A stretch of 64,000 bases of DNA from Posidonia oceanica (GCA_037176725.1 JAZBRS010000035.1:48618001-48682000); one strand, 5' to 3'; positions 22,322 to 33,791 are shown, counted from the first letter of the stretch. The notes: generated by a model from the sequence alone, not told the origin. Translations and numbers: made by a program.

Positions 22322-23637
22322 GTGGTGTATGTCCATACCCTCTGGAGTCACAACCTTCTGGCATATGCTCTTGCTTCATTGGCTTCTTCAATTGAGTTCT
22401 CCATCAATACCCAAGAGCAAATGATTATGGTGCAGCAGCATGGGACATCCGTCATTGACTCAACTGAATCATGGGCGGTAGAGCTTAAACAAAGAATTGG
22501 GGAATCAAAGGCAACCAAGTTTGAAGTTTGCTACAACATAGAAGACGATGGAAACCCGTGGTTCTTTGACATCCGGAACTACATTCAAGATGGGACCTTC
22601 CCTGAATATGCAACTTCACAAGATAAAGAGGCAGTCAGAACAATGGCCACAAGATACTTCATGAGAGCTGGAATCCTTTTCAAGAGGTCCTTCAGTGGAA
22701 AAGAGCTTCGTTGTGTCACCTACGAGGCGGTCCAAGTCATCCTTAGAGAAATGCACGAAGGGATATGTGAAGAACACATCAATTCTCAATTCATGGCAAA
22801 AATGATACTACGAAGGGGCTATTACTGGCCCACAATGGAGGCAGATTGTGCAGACAATGTGAGAAGGTGCAAGCAATGCCAGATCCATGCAGACAGAATA
22901 CAGGCACCAGCATCAGAGTTAAACCCAACTCAAGCAGTATGGCCCTTCTCCATGTGGGCGTTCGATGTCATAGGACCCTTAGACATCGAAAAGCAGAACA
23001 AGTTCATACTCACTACCACTGAGTACTTCACCAAATGGGCCGAAGCAGAATCGTTCACTGAGATCAAAGCTTCAAACCTGTGCAAGTTTGTGTGGAAGAA
23101 CATTCTCTCAAGATTTAGGATTCCAAAGAGACTAGTAGCAGATAATGGTGCAATCTTCGTATCCCAGGACTTCAAAAAACTTTGCAAGAAGTTCAAGATC
23201 GAGCTGCATCATTCGTCACCATATTACCCCCAAGGTAATGGGCAAGCTGAAGCTACTATTAAAACGTTAATCCGAATCCTTAAGAAAATGGTAGGAGGTG
23301 CCAAGAGACCTGATTGGATAGATAAGCTAATTGATACCTTATGGGCCTACCGAACCTCCAAAAGAACACCTACGTGACAAACCCCATTTGGGCTTACTTA
23401 TGGTATGGAGACAGTAGTCCCATTTGAAATCATGGTCCCCTCATCCAGAATCCAACTCGATGATGAGATAAATGCTGAGGATAAAAGGCAATTATTAAGT
23501 TTACAGTTAGATTTACTAGATGAGAAGAAGACAGCAAAGAAGCTATTCATGTGCAAGAAAAGAAAGAGAATGGAAAAGAAGGCAGCAAAGAAGCTGTCCA
23601 AAGAGTCAAAACTGAAAATTGGGAATTACCAAGCGTA
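22322..23637 (+). pseudogene. Pol B: integrase, catalytic residues kept, one stop near the end
   Basis: A 351-residue open frame (22322-23377) carries the end of the additional RNase H and most of an integrase. The zinc module shows MHEGICEEHIN (about 22751) and RRCKQCQ (about 22862-22882). The catalytic triad is present: Asp in FDVIG (about 22960-22974), Asp in ADNGAIF (about 23137-23157) and Glu in GQAEATIK (about 23239-23262). A TGA at 23375-23377 interrupts the frame, which resumes to 23637 with YGMETVVPFEIMVPSSRI and a Lys-rich tail. It is the best preserved pol segment in the window but cannot be autonomous, because the 5' half of the element is gone. Confidence 0.88.
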
Positions 23638-24630
23638 GTAGGAATCAACCTTGAACTAGGAGGGGTATAGCTTCAAATCTTTAGCTGAAATCCTAGGATA
23701 GGACATTGACCCTCCTTCATCACACCCTACACTGCACACTTAGACGCAAGAGGCAGAGACCTAGGTCTAGGGGCAGTTAGGTGCCAAAGCAAGCCTGAAG
23801 TATCTTTAGGCTCTAAGGTGCACAAGGGACCTAATTATCAAGGTTTTCCAACCATAAGGTCTCCTATTTCCCAACTCCATGGAAGATTCTTCTACACCCC
23901 AAAATCCAAAAAAATGAGATAACCCCAAAATCCAAAAAAAATAAGATAACCAAAAATCCAAAAAAATGAGATAACTCCAAAATCCAAAAAAAAAAGATAA
24001 CCAAAAATCCAAAAAAAAAATAAGATAACCAAAAAAGCAAAAATCCAAAAAAAAAAGATAACCCAAAAATCCAAAAAGATGAGAAAACCAAAAATCCAAA
24101 AAATAGCAAAAGATCAAAAATCCGAAAAAATAGAAAGTAGGGTAAAATCTACCCAACCAACATCATCTCATGAAACTGATAACTAGCAAGGCCTATAATG
24201 CAAAAATCTAGGAAATTTTACGACTCCGAGTCGTACTTGACCCCTCCTATTCAGGACAGTCACTTGGTATTCGCCTACGAGTCAGGACTGGGATCTCGAG
24301 AAGAGACAGCCCCTCGTCAGGCATATCATCTTTAAACAACAAAGTTGAGGCCAATGCTTGTTATCAAAAACCTAAGTTTTTTTTCGTTTCAAATGTCATT
24401 TTGGTTTCATTGCATTATAAGTCCTTAGTTTTTTCAAAGGTCATTTTGGTTTCATTGTATTAAGGTCATCCTTAGCTTTTTCAAAGGTCATTTTGGTTTC
24501 ATTATTTTAAGGTCATTTTGAGTTTTTCTTCTTTTCATAAAAGTCGTTTTGATCTATATAAGACTAGGGACAAGGGTAACCCTAGATGGAATAACAAGTT
24601 TGCTAAGATTGTGCAGAAAATCATTCAGAA
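23638..24630. repeat. Non-coding A-rich repeats and a TTTCAAAGGTCATTTTGG array after pol B
   Basis: There is no gene here. 23.88-24.13 kb is a low-complexity array of about 20-25 bp words ('ataaccaaaaatccaaaaaaa'); the long Phe-rich open frames on the opposite strand are artefacts of it. 24.38-24.53 kb has three to four copies of 'tttcaaaggtcattttggtttcatt' spaced about 55 bp apart. Confidence 0.75.
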
Positions 24631-24790
24631 GCGTTAAACGGGCAAATCTCAACGTTCAACGTTGGACGTTCCATCTTCTGTGTTTAATAACTAACAGAGG
24701 AATGTTGGACGCAGGACTTCATGCGTATAACGTTAGCCGTGCCAGATTGTGCGTCTTACATTTTAACAGTGACTTAAGTTACTGAATTCA
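24630..24790 (-). repeat. Spacer block 1 of the PMD cassette (AACGTTGGACG-type motifs)
   Basis: The block contains 'aacgttcaacgttggacgtt', 'aatgttggacgcagg', 'cgtataacgttagccgtgcca' and 'cagtgacttaagttactgaa'. The last two are repeated almost unchanged in block 2 (26.60-26.66 kb), so the PMD1 gene is bracketed by direct copies. Related motifs fill LTR C (36.58-37.34 kb). Confidence 0.7.
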
Positions 24791-24950
24791 GACAATGGGC
24801 TCTTGAGACAATGCCAAAGCCACCAGGGAGTATTTTTAAACTCAGCACAGTCCAAAGCATATGAATAGGAGTTGAAATGAAAGAAAATATATATTCATTC
24901 CTTGAATTAAAAATACATGATCAAAAATAGAACTAAACTACAAAGATTGC

Positions 24951-26294
24951 CTATCTAATTTGCCTCTTCCTCTTTTTGCGCAGCACGCCGGTCTCCTCAA
25001 CCCACTCTTTAGGTTTAGGCAACAACTTTGAGTACCAGTTCCAGTGCTCATCCTCTCGGAGTAGACAGCAAGTCAAAGGAGTAGAGTGGGTCTCATTTGA
25101 GTCATCATGGCGGTCCAAGGCTGCCCAAAGAGCTCGAATGTAGTACACTATCGTTGCATCAGTTGGAGAGTCGTGTTCCCGTGTTCGGATACGAGGAATA
25201 GAGCTTAGCTGAGATGGCACCCCCTTCTTTTGCCCTACCATCTCAAAGTAGTGATGAGAGTTGTACACCACGAAGTGGGTGGGCCCAATCAGTTCTAATT
25301 CAACTGGAGACCCTCGCGCCTGGTGTTTGCGACAAAATGGTGTAGAGGGTGTGAAGATGTTGATAGAAGCAGAAGACAGGAAGTAGATTCTCTCCTCAAT
25401 AAGATCAGTCTTCGCAGGCTCGAGTCTCGGGAAGTGGACATGCAACCACCGGGAAAGAAGAAAATGAGAGCCTACAAAATTCCCTTCGGTTGAGACACTG
25501 GTCAGACCAAGGTACGTGGCTGCAAGGATGGCGACCGAAGGAGAACGCCAAAAGTGCTCGGTGAGCCCCACCAAGAACTCAGTATGATAAACGTCCAAGG
25601 TGAAGTCTTTGGAGAGAAATACAGTGAGGCCTCCAATCAATAAATGCAGATAGAGCTGTAGCTGATCCTTGGAGGCAGAATCCTCGATCCGGCGGAAGCT
25701 ATAATACAGATGTGCCAAGTTGAGCCGGCGAGCTTTGAGCACCGGGAAATTGGGTGGAGCAATGAAGATACGATCCATGAACACTTGCATGTTTGCTTTT
25801 CCATATGGCAATGGGAAGTCGGTATCTGGTCGGAAGGCCCCAATCTGAGTAACACCGAGAAGGCCGTGAACATCCTCCACCAAGATCGTCATCTCACAGC
25901 CCTTGAGGAAGAAAGTGTGAGTTTCAGGACTCCAGAAAGCACATAAGGCATGAAGCAAAGGCCAGTCCAAAGTAGTTCCCAACAAGTCCAAGAGCCCACC
26001 AAAGCTTGTGCGCGCTAAGATGGATTTTCTTTCCAGAGCCCAAGGCACAAATTCCTTCACCCAGGGAGAATAGTAAGGGAAATCATTGTCAAAACACGGT
26101 GCCTTTGTAAAATTGAGAATTTCCTGCAAACAAGAGCAAAAGATGAGAAATGAGAAAGGGTGAGAAACTGACGAGGAGAATCATGCCTTCCTGATCTTAA
26201 TATGGGACATCATGTGCCCTTCAATTTCCTCCAGAGGTTTTGCAATTCCTCTCTTGTTGTGCATAGAGACATTGGGGACAAAAGCAGATGCCAT
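24951..26294 (-). CDS. PMD1: plant mobile domain protein, two exons, intact, antisense to pol B
   Basis: This gene encodes a putative 426-residue protein of the plant mobile domain (aminotransferase-like) family. The biochemical role is unknown; cellular relatives such as MAIN/MAIL1 act in the nucleus in gene silencing and genome stability. Exon 1 is 26187-26294 (36 codons, start at 26294) and exon 2 is 24951-26123 (390 codons plus TAG), both phase 0. The 63-bp intron is GC-AG (AAG|GCATGA … TTTGCAG|GAA). The PMD core reads WALERKSILARTSFGGLLDLL, then LHALCAFWSPETHTFFLKGC and EMTILVEDVHGLLGV. A basic end (RKKRKRQIR) could be a nuclear signal. There are no stops or frameshifts, unlike its neighbours. 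The gene has its own TATA box and lies between integrase and LTR C. Confidence 0.72.
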
Positions 26295-26388
26295 GAGAAC
26301 AAGGGAGAAGGGATGGACAAGCACAAGCAAAAGAATACAAGCAAAAAATACAAGGAATAAGGTGTTTGCATCCAAAAGGGTGGCTAAG

Positions 26389-26397
26389 CTTTTATAA
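26389..26397 (-). promoter_or_regulatory. TATA box of PMD1
   Basis: TTATAAAAG on the minus strand lies about 95 bp upstream of the PMD1 ATG, with motif block 2 a further 100-270 bp upstream. PMD2 and PMD3 have TATA-like boxes in the same relative place. Confidence 0.55.
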
Positions 26398-26499
26398 GCA
26401 CAGGAAAACCGTCGGAGATCACCCACGCGGGCATTGAGAAAATCTTGTAGCATTCCAGAAAATTAGCCAAGAGCAAGAAAGGAAAGAAAGGATTCTGTG

Positions 26500-26680
26500 C
26501 TCGCTTCGTTGTACACGTGAACTGGCGCGTCCAAGGTAATACATGTCATATCATGCGTCTTACGTTCAAACCAGCTTTCAGCATTGGACGCAAACATTCC
26601 AACGTATAACATTAGCCGTGCCAAATCACACGTCTTACGTTTTATCAGTGACTTAAGTTACTGAACTTGGCTATGGCTCC
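26500..26680 (-). repeat. Spacer/promoter block 2 (GCGTCCAACG-type motifs)
   Basis: The block contains 'ggcgcgtccaagg', 'catgcgtcttacgttc', 'cattggacgcaaacattccaacg', 'cgtataacattagccgtgcca' and 'cagtgacttaagttactgaa'. It lies upstream of PMD1 and just beyond the 3' end of PMD2, so it separates the two genes. Its right half copies block 1. Confidence 0.7.
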
Positions 26681-26992
26681 CCTAAATCGGTGTTTGAGTT
26701 GCATAAACCACATTTGTCGATTGCAGAGGCTTAATCAAGTTGGAATACACGTGTGAGTGCTGGTTTCGTATTTTTTGGACATCCGAGCCATTCAAAATCA
26801 TCAGTCATGCATTTCATTGAGTTAATGGCTCGCTAAGGCGCCGACAACCTCAAAAATTGATTTTAAAGCTCGTAGGTGAAATCTTTCTTCATAAATTTGT
26901 CATTTACATATTATTTCACATGAATACGCTAGTTTCAAGTTAATTTGATTTAAATGCCATTATTTAACTATATTGGTCGTTTAAATTCATTT

Positions 26993-29900
26993 TAACTCCG
27001 AGAAAGGTAATTCAAAAGAGATATTTGACAATTTTGTTGAGTATGCAGAAATTCTTCATTCAAAAATAAGTTTGTTTTACAAAAGTCACCAGGGCATACC
27101 CCTGAAGTACAAAATGAAGATCTATCTAAGGGACACTCTCCCTCACCCTTTGAAACTGAAGGCGGAGCAGTAGGAGGTCGAGGAGACTGACGGGCGCTCT
27201 CTCCCTCACCCTCTGGAACTAAAGGAGGAACATCAGGAGGCCAAGGAGACTGACGAACGGAACCACTAGAGGGAGCCCTAGAAGTGACTCACCTCGCCCT
27301 CAAGCTGCGAGATGATGTTTACAGTACCATCCAAATCCTGTGGAAAAGGCAATCAGAATGTCAAATACAAGCAAAGACAAAGAAATGAAGATAGGACAAG
27401 GCCAGTCATATCACCTGAACACTAGCAAGTTGCCCCCGCAGCTCGATAACCCCTGCAGACGGACCAGTCACTAAGGGAGCCTGCTGCTGTAGAGTCAGCC
27501 TCGCAATCTCAGAGTCCCTCTCCTCAGCCCACTGCTCCAACTCCTGAATGCAAGTGGCCTGGGAGGTGGCAGTCCCCTCCAACTCCTCCAGTCTCCCGAC
27601 TGAGCTAGCAGCAATAAAGTCACCACCCTGCTCCTTCAGCTCGTTCTCCAGATAAGCAATCTGCAGGCAACAATGTTAGAATCAAGAAAGGAATTAATCG
27701 AAAGCAGAAAAAAAATATTTATACCTTATCCTGGTGTCGGGAGATCTCCTCCGAGTGATCTAGAGGAGGCGCAGAACTAGTAGAAGGCTGCAAAGAAGGA
27801 AAATATACAGTTAGCTACAATTCATAATCAGGTTATAAAAGCTCTAAAAATTCAAATCTACCTGAGAGGCGGAAGCACGAAGGCGCTCAATCTCCCCAGT
27901 CAGAGCAAAGAGTTGCTGAGTCAAGCCCCGCTCCCGCTGAGCTTGCTCGTCTCTAGCCTTGAGCTACAAAAAGAAAAGAAGCAAGTTAGCAAATTGAATT
28001 GGCAGGTTATAAATGAAATTTAAAAGCTCACCGCTATCTCGAGCTGGGCACGATATGACTGAGCCTCCGCCAGCAGCACCGCTCGGGACATCACGGCCTC
28101 CCCAGGGTCTGAGTCCCCCATAGGAAGGTTCGAGCGCCCGAGGAAGTAGGTCCAATGGAAGATCATCAGCGAAGAGAACTCGGCGTCCATCCAGCCAGTC
28201 TCGTCCTCCTCTGTCACGTCCACCATAGTAGGAGAGCCGTGACGAGCTCAGTCCAGCAGCTGCGGGTTGTAGACGTTGACCCAGTGATGAGCACGGCTGC
28301 CTCCACCCCGAGTCTCTCACCAAACCCTGTGAGGAGGAGGGAGAGGCTGAATCTGCCGAAGCCCTAACTGCCAAAGCACCCTACTGATCTGTTGGAAATG
28401 GCAATGGTTCCAGCAGTGGATCCAAATGTCCCTAGTAAAGACGACCCGATCCCGAGCAATCTCTCAGACGTCCTCGTGTTCCCCCTCAACATAGGGGTGC
28501 CAGACCATCTGAAAATAACCAAAAGAATATCAGATAAAAGAATACGCAGAAGTAGGAAAGAGAAAAGAGGCAAGTTACCTGAGCCGAGACCAGCAACTCG
28601 AAAAGCAGACGACCGACATAGCGGTTGTCATCCGCTGGCTCGAGGGCTTGCTCAGCATCAGCCTAGAATAATCCTCGGGGGAAAGGTACGCCCACCGGAG
28701 GAATAGGAGGAGGAGTGGGCCACAAAAAGCTGAAGTGGTCCCATGCACACATCTGCATAAGAAACATAAGTGTTCAATTATTATATCGTGCAAGAAGTAT
28801 TCACAAGCAAGCAAACAAGCATATTATTATTTTACCTGGAGGAAAGGCAAATTCCCGCCCAACTGACGAGAACAGCCATCGGTAAAGCGGAAGAGGGTCG
28901 AGTACAAATGAGCCAAGCTAGCTGCTCCCCAAGCATACTCCCCCACTCGATCCAAATCCGCCAAAAGAGGTAGGAAGACGACAGACAGCTTTGAAGAAGC
29001 ATGGGAGAAGAGGACCTCCCCAAACAGCACCAACAGGAAAGCCCTGAGCTGCTAGTCAGCCTCCGTGCCTGGCCCAGCCATCGTCGCTGCCAACTCCTCG
29101 ACCCGGCAGATGACAGAAGAAATGACTACAAGCTGGTGCCCGTACATAGTCAGCCGAGCCATGTCCTCCTGTGAAAGGACGAACTCGCCCACCCTCGTAA
29201 CTATGGAGCTGGTCCGGAAGTTATACCGCTCCACAACTGCCTCCAGAAACATAGGACATTGAGGAAAGTCAGGAATGGACAGGAAGTGTCCAAATCCCAT
29301 CTCTCCTAAGCGCTCCTGCTGAAAGGGAGCCAACATGCAATAAGACCGGCGGACCCACCCCCAGTAACACTGAACGACCGCCAGGGCCTGACTCTGCAAG
29401 AGAAAAGAATTGTCAAGTAGCTAGATATAATCAAATTAAATGAAGAAAAGATTAAAAGGAGGGTTACCTATCCTCTCAAGGCCAAAGTGGTAATGGCGTA
29501 CTCCATTCGGGACACGTCCCTACGCAGTCCTGACACCTGAACCTCGTCGCGGGGAATCTGGGCCCGCCAAAAGTCCGGGGGATCCATGGCGCCACCCTCC
29601 TCCTCCTGCTGGACGAAATCCAGAATACTACGATACCACCGTCGTCCTCACCAAACTGAGCAACTAAAGGGTCGACAGGCACCACCTTAGGCACCTCCTC
29701 CTCGGAACTAGTGGAATCGCCGGAGCTCGCACTCGAAACTGCCCCGGCCTCTGCAGTGTCATCGCTGGCAACCCCCGTCTCTGTCACTACAGCCACCGCC
29801 TCGACCTCCATGGCATCGTCGCCCACTACCCTAGCTGCCACCTTGGCCTCCGCGGCATCCCCACCAATCACCACCACCTCAGTCACCGCAGCCACCACCT

Positions 29901-31906
29901 CTACAGCCACAGCCGCCGCCCCAGCCGTGTCGCTGGCGTCCCCACCTGCGGCCACCACCTCTGCAGCCACAACATCGCCGCCCGCAGTCCTGTACCTGTA
30001 GATATCCTATTTTCGCATTTCTGAGAGTTCATAAATGACAGGAACTTCTAAGGCATCTAGATCACATAACTAAGGCTTAATGACACATTTTCCGAAGTTT
30101 TCATGATTTGCTTAAAAACAATGCTTGATTTTACTTGGCTCAAGGTCGTTAGCTGTGGAAGAGCTGACTCACCCAAACTAGTGGCAAGTTTGAATACATT
30201 GAGCACTCTTTATTCCACTCAAATCAATGGCAGATTTGACTTAAAGAAGATGTTTTTATGATTTCATGAGATCTCTGATGTTTTCCAGGCTTTTATCGAG
30301 TTTTCTGGATCAAACTTAAAAGACAGGGTTAAAAATGTAAAAGACCTAGCTAGTTGCCTCCTAGAGCGACGACACAGTCAAGTGCCACTAACAGCGGCGA
30401 CTGGACTGTACAGGCGCCAGGAAGACAGGCGACTAGCACCATTTCTCTCTCTACAGCTTAATATCAATATCCTAGGCATTAATATATTACACGGGAATTT
30501 TATAAGCTATTATAACATTTTTCCGTAAATTATTGATATTCATGTGATTTTCTAGCATTTAATTTATGGTATAATACATATATCATAAATAAAATAATCA
30601 AAGAACAATCTAGAAAATCCTAGGTGGCTTCAAAACAAATATCTTGATTTTTAACACGTTTTAATATGCTAATCAAATCCCTAAAAAATCAGAAACCAAT
30701 CCCTCAAAATCAGAAACAAATCTTTTAGTTGCCTGGAATAGTGTAGCAGCTAGGCGTCTATGAGCCAGGCGACTAGCTGATGTGGACTCCGTTTGACCTA
30801 GTCTTCCGGATTTTCCACGGCATTTCCACTATCTTTTCGGGAGATATTTGTCCCAGCCGCCTGCCTATGCGGCGACTAACCCTAAAAATCTATTTTCTTT
30901 TAGAAACTTCTAGAACCTTCCTAGGTCTGAGTCACCTGTGTCCCACGAACCTATAAATAGGTCCCGTGATTCAATGCTCGGGAGGAGGAAATTTTAGGGT
31001 TTAAGAGGCCAATTTGAAGATTTTAGGGTTTGGGATCTACATTTAGAGAGAGAATCATCTTCTAAGAGAGAAACCCTAGCCTCCATCTTCAATCCAGAGA
31101 AATCCTAGATCCTAGAGATCACCACAGCCAAATTTAGGGTTTGGGATCCACATCTAAGAGAGAGAGAGTCATCTTCTAAGAGAGAAACCCTAGCCTCCAT
31201 TATCAATCCCAGAGATCACCACGTCCCAACTTCGATCCCAGAGATCTCGAGCATAGCCGAAGCTCCAACCGTGCCTCCACTTCCTTACTCCACTGCATAT
31301 AGCACAAGGATGAAGGGAGTATCTTCCTCCAATCTTTTTTATTACATTTCATTATTGCATTCTTTAACATAGGACCCATAGCATAAGCATGCAGGGAACA
31401 ACCCCCGGTTAGTATTAGATTCATTTGTCTATATTATTCTCTGTTTTCTTCTTATTATCATTTACTACACACAAACTTATCTAGATCTCTTATTTTTATT
31501 TGTCTTGAAGGAAAAGGAATACGCTCATGTAACACGAGGAAGCCACTGGACGACATCCTACCGTCGAACCAGTGAATCGAGTACCCACATCATCATCATC
31601 TCCTTAGGCGCCTTGTCTGTCCATTGATAAGTGGCGATCACAACAAAGTTAATGGCATTGTGGAAGCGTTGTTATTTTCATAAACACCCCCCACCCAAAA
31701 TCCACATCCACAGTACCGGCCTCCACGGCCGCAGCTCCGCCCCCCGCAGCCTCAACACCAGCCTTTACAGTCACCACCGCCGTCTCCTCTACAATCAAGA
31801 CGGCTACCGGAGCCTCCAACGCGGGCTCACCTGGAGTCGAAGGCCCGGGTCCCGTCCGGGCACGTTTCGCCGCCTGAGAATAAAAGTGGGAATTTCGCTT
31901 CTCCAT
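26993..31906 (-). pseudogene. PMD2: MAIN-like PMD gene with coiled-coil tail, eight exons, broken
   Basis: This is a multi-exon PMD gene read right to left. Exon 1 is 31906-31713 plus 29996-29468, split by a solo LTR. The others are 29393-28836, 28752-28579, 28508-28032, 27963-27862, 27787-27725, 27660-27415 and 27337-27293, with possible coding to about 26993. All introns are GT-AG, 64-83 bp and phase 0. Exon 1 is Ala/Val/Gly-rich with KRAR. Exon 2 has the typical PMD stretches FLSIPDFPQCPMFLEAVVE and VGEYAWGAASLAHLY; exon 3 begins MCAWDHFSFLWP; exon 4 has MVWHPYVEGEHEDV and RVLWQLGLRQIQPLPP. Exons 5-8 encode Glu/Gln/Leu-rich coiled coil. Six in-frame stops occur: TAG at 29470-29468, 29054-29052 and 28665-28663; TGA at 28466-28464, 28319-28317 and 28250-28248. 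A one-base shift lies in exon 1 near the LTR and another follows exon 8. Confidence 0.75.
29997..31712 (+). mobile_element. Solo LTR (family C-like) inside PMD2 exon 1
   Basis: The insertion starts TGTAGATATCC and ends CACATCCACA, with GTACC directly repeated at 29992-29996 and 31713-31717. This is a perfect 5-bp target duplication. LTR C (36461-38085) starts TGTAGATACC and also ends CATATCCACA, which supports both edges. There is a TATA box (CCTATAAATAG at about 30950) and a 111-bp internal duplication downstream of it (31022 and 31133). TGGCGATCAC occurs at 31632-31641, about 70 bp before the end. There is no internal region, so it is a solo LTR left by recombination. Ala/Val/Gly-rich PMD2 coding sequence resumes on the other side. 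Confidence 0.8.
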
Positions 31907-32027
31907 TTGGAACGAAAAGAGGGACCTCGCCGGAATCAGGAAGACGTCACTGAAGGAGAGGAGGTTGCTGTCGCCGGAGAAGAGGAGAAGAGAAAGAAAG
32001 ATGCCCGCCCACTATGTAAAACGGAGA

Positions 32028-32034
32028 TTTTATA
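32028..32034 (-). promoter_or_regulatory. TATA box of PMD2
   Basis: TATAAAA on the minus strand (in CGATATAAAATC) lies 122 bp upstream of the PMD2 ATG at 31906, next to motif block 3 (32040-32215). Confidence 0.55.
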
Positions 32035-32039
32035 TCGAT

Positions 32040-32225
32040 CAACGTTATACATGTGAGCTGGGCCGTCCAACGCGTCAGGAGGCAAAAAACGTTGTCCACG
32101 TGAACTGACGCGTCCAACGCCCCAAAGGAGGGAAAACGTTCTACGCAGGAACTCTCGTAGATAACATTAGACGTGCCAGTTCACGCATCTAACACCTCTA
32201 ATAGAGGGAGTTTTTTGAACTTAAG
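32040..32225 (-). repeat. Spacer/promoter block 3 (GCGTCCAACG-type motifs)
   Basis: The block contains 'gccgtccaacgcgtcagg', 'aaacgttgtccacgtgaact', 'gacgcgtccaacgcc', 'aaaacgttctacgcagg' and 'aacattagacgtgccagttcacgc'. It sits upstream of PMD2 and about 100 bp past the 3' end of PMD3. It has the same position and motif set as blocks 1, 2 and 4. Confidence 0.68.
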
Positions 32226-32325
32226 TTCTCTTTGATAAAAACCATTAAGATGTGCTAGAAAGAGGGGAAGTAGGCAAAGGAAAATAAAATACGACTTTAT
32301 TTGATGATTAAAGATAAAATACTGA

Positions 32326-33746
32326 TTACAACTTTTGCTTCTTCGTAGGAAACTCAAGAAATAAATTGGGCTTCACACTCACATACCAAACGTCATGAGT
32401 AGCGTTGGAGATGGCCTCACGGTCCACATTCGGATTATCCCACGAAGAAAGGACGCGACTCCGTCCTTTTCCATCCCAGATGCCAGAGTGAAAGTAGACT
32501 TGAGCAAGATCTCCACGGGTGTCCCTCAAGCATGGAAGGATCATATCCGAGAAGCGAGGCATGGGAGGTATAGCCCGAGGAATGCCCAACATAGAAAAGC
32601 AGCGTTGGGGATTGTACCTCACGAATTCTGTTGCCCCAACAAGCGTCAAGAAATACTCGGGATCGTAGGCTGTCCGGAATGTTGAGAGGTGGATGAAGAA
32701 GTCAATCTGAGTTTTAACCTCACATATGTAGAACCTCCGAACATACTCCTCGAGGGGAAGACCAGCATCAAGAGCAGGTAGCAGAATATGCTCATCCAGC
32801 CACCGCAAAACGAGAAAAGGCGACTCAAAGAATGGTCCACCGAGGCAAGCACTGGATAAACCCCGAATGGTGAAGGCTAGCGCAGACTGACTCAAGCTTT
32901 TCTCCGGATTGCGAATGCTCATGCACATAAGTTCAACGTGATATGTGCTAATGGTTAGAGCCTCGTTTGGGAAGAGCTCCAACCCACCAATCAAGATAAA
33001 GATGCACTCCAGGCAAGAGCCTTCCAAACGAATGTTGTCCCGCTGCTTTGAAAAGAATTTCCACAGAGAAGCGAGATTGATGCAGCCATCCAGCACCAGA
33101 TCCTCTAGGACAATGATGAAGCCAAAGATGCGTTTTAAGAGAGAGAAAGATTCTACCACCCCGGTTGGCAATAGGTACGCATCCCTGGAATAAATGGAAG
33201 GATTAGCCGGTCGAGTGCCTAATAAAGCACTTACCTCCTCCAGAAGAATAGTGAGCTCCCCTGCAGAGGTGAAGAATGTGTGGGTAAGGGGGTTCCATAG
33301 CCCGCAAAGGCCAAAGAGCGCCTTCCAGTCAATGGGCTGTCGCAGTTGCCGGAGGATTTGACAGAAGCCCGCCTCCTCCAATTGCTCACGGTACCTCTTT
33401 AGTGTCCAAGTTCAGAAATTTTGGACCCAATCCAGTTGGTAGGCCTTACCATCCCGGTCACTATTTGAGGAAGCTAGAGGCTACAAAAGAAGAAAAGAAA
33501 AGGAAGAGATCGGTATAGGAAAAGAAAAGCAAAAGAAAAAGAAAAAGAAAAAAAGAAAAGGAAAAGAAAACAGCATACCTTCTCGTTCACCAAAAGATTC
33601 ACCAGATGGTTATGCATAGCCTCTAACCGAAGCTGCATTTGGTCAGAAGGCGAGGAAAAGTTGGCCACTTTGAAAGCGTGACGAGGAATCTTGTTCAAAT
33701 CCATGAGGATAGTTGTAATTCCCTTACAAATACCATAAACAAACAA
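32326..33746 (-). pseudogene. PMD3: plant mobile domain gene, two exons, one internal stop
   Basis: This is a third PMD gene with the same two-exon plan as PMD1. Exon 1 is 33579-33746 (56 codons; a later in-frame ATG at 33704 could be the start), then a 98-bp GT-AG intron (GAG AAG|GTATGC … TTTTGTAG|CCT), then exon 2 at 32326-33480 (385 codons). The core shows LFGLCGLWNPLTHTFFTSAG and ELTILLEEVSALLGTRP. The C-terminal end is Lys-rich (PTKKQKL). The only break is a TGA at 33414-33412 (NF*TWTLKRY), which fits a CGA to TGA change. With that exception about 440 residues are open. PMD1 (426 residues) is its closest match in length and structure here. Confidence 0.72.
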
Positions 33747-33791
33747 AGAAGAGTTTCACATGTGTTTTGAAAGTCAAAGCCAAGGGAGGGG

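Noticed and set aside
23806..24156. Phe-rich, membrane-like minus-strand frames
   Set aside because: Complement of an A-rich low-complexity repeat ('aaaaatccaaaaaaa'), not a membrane protein gene.
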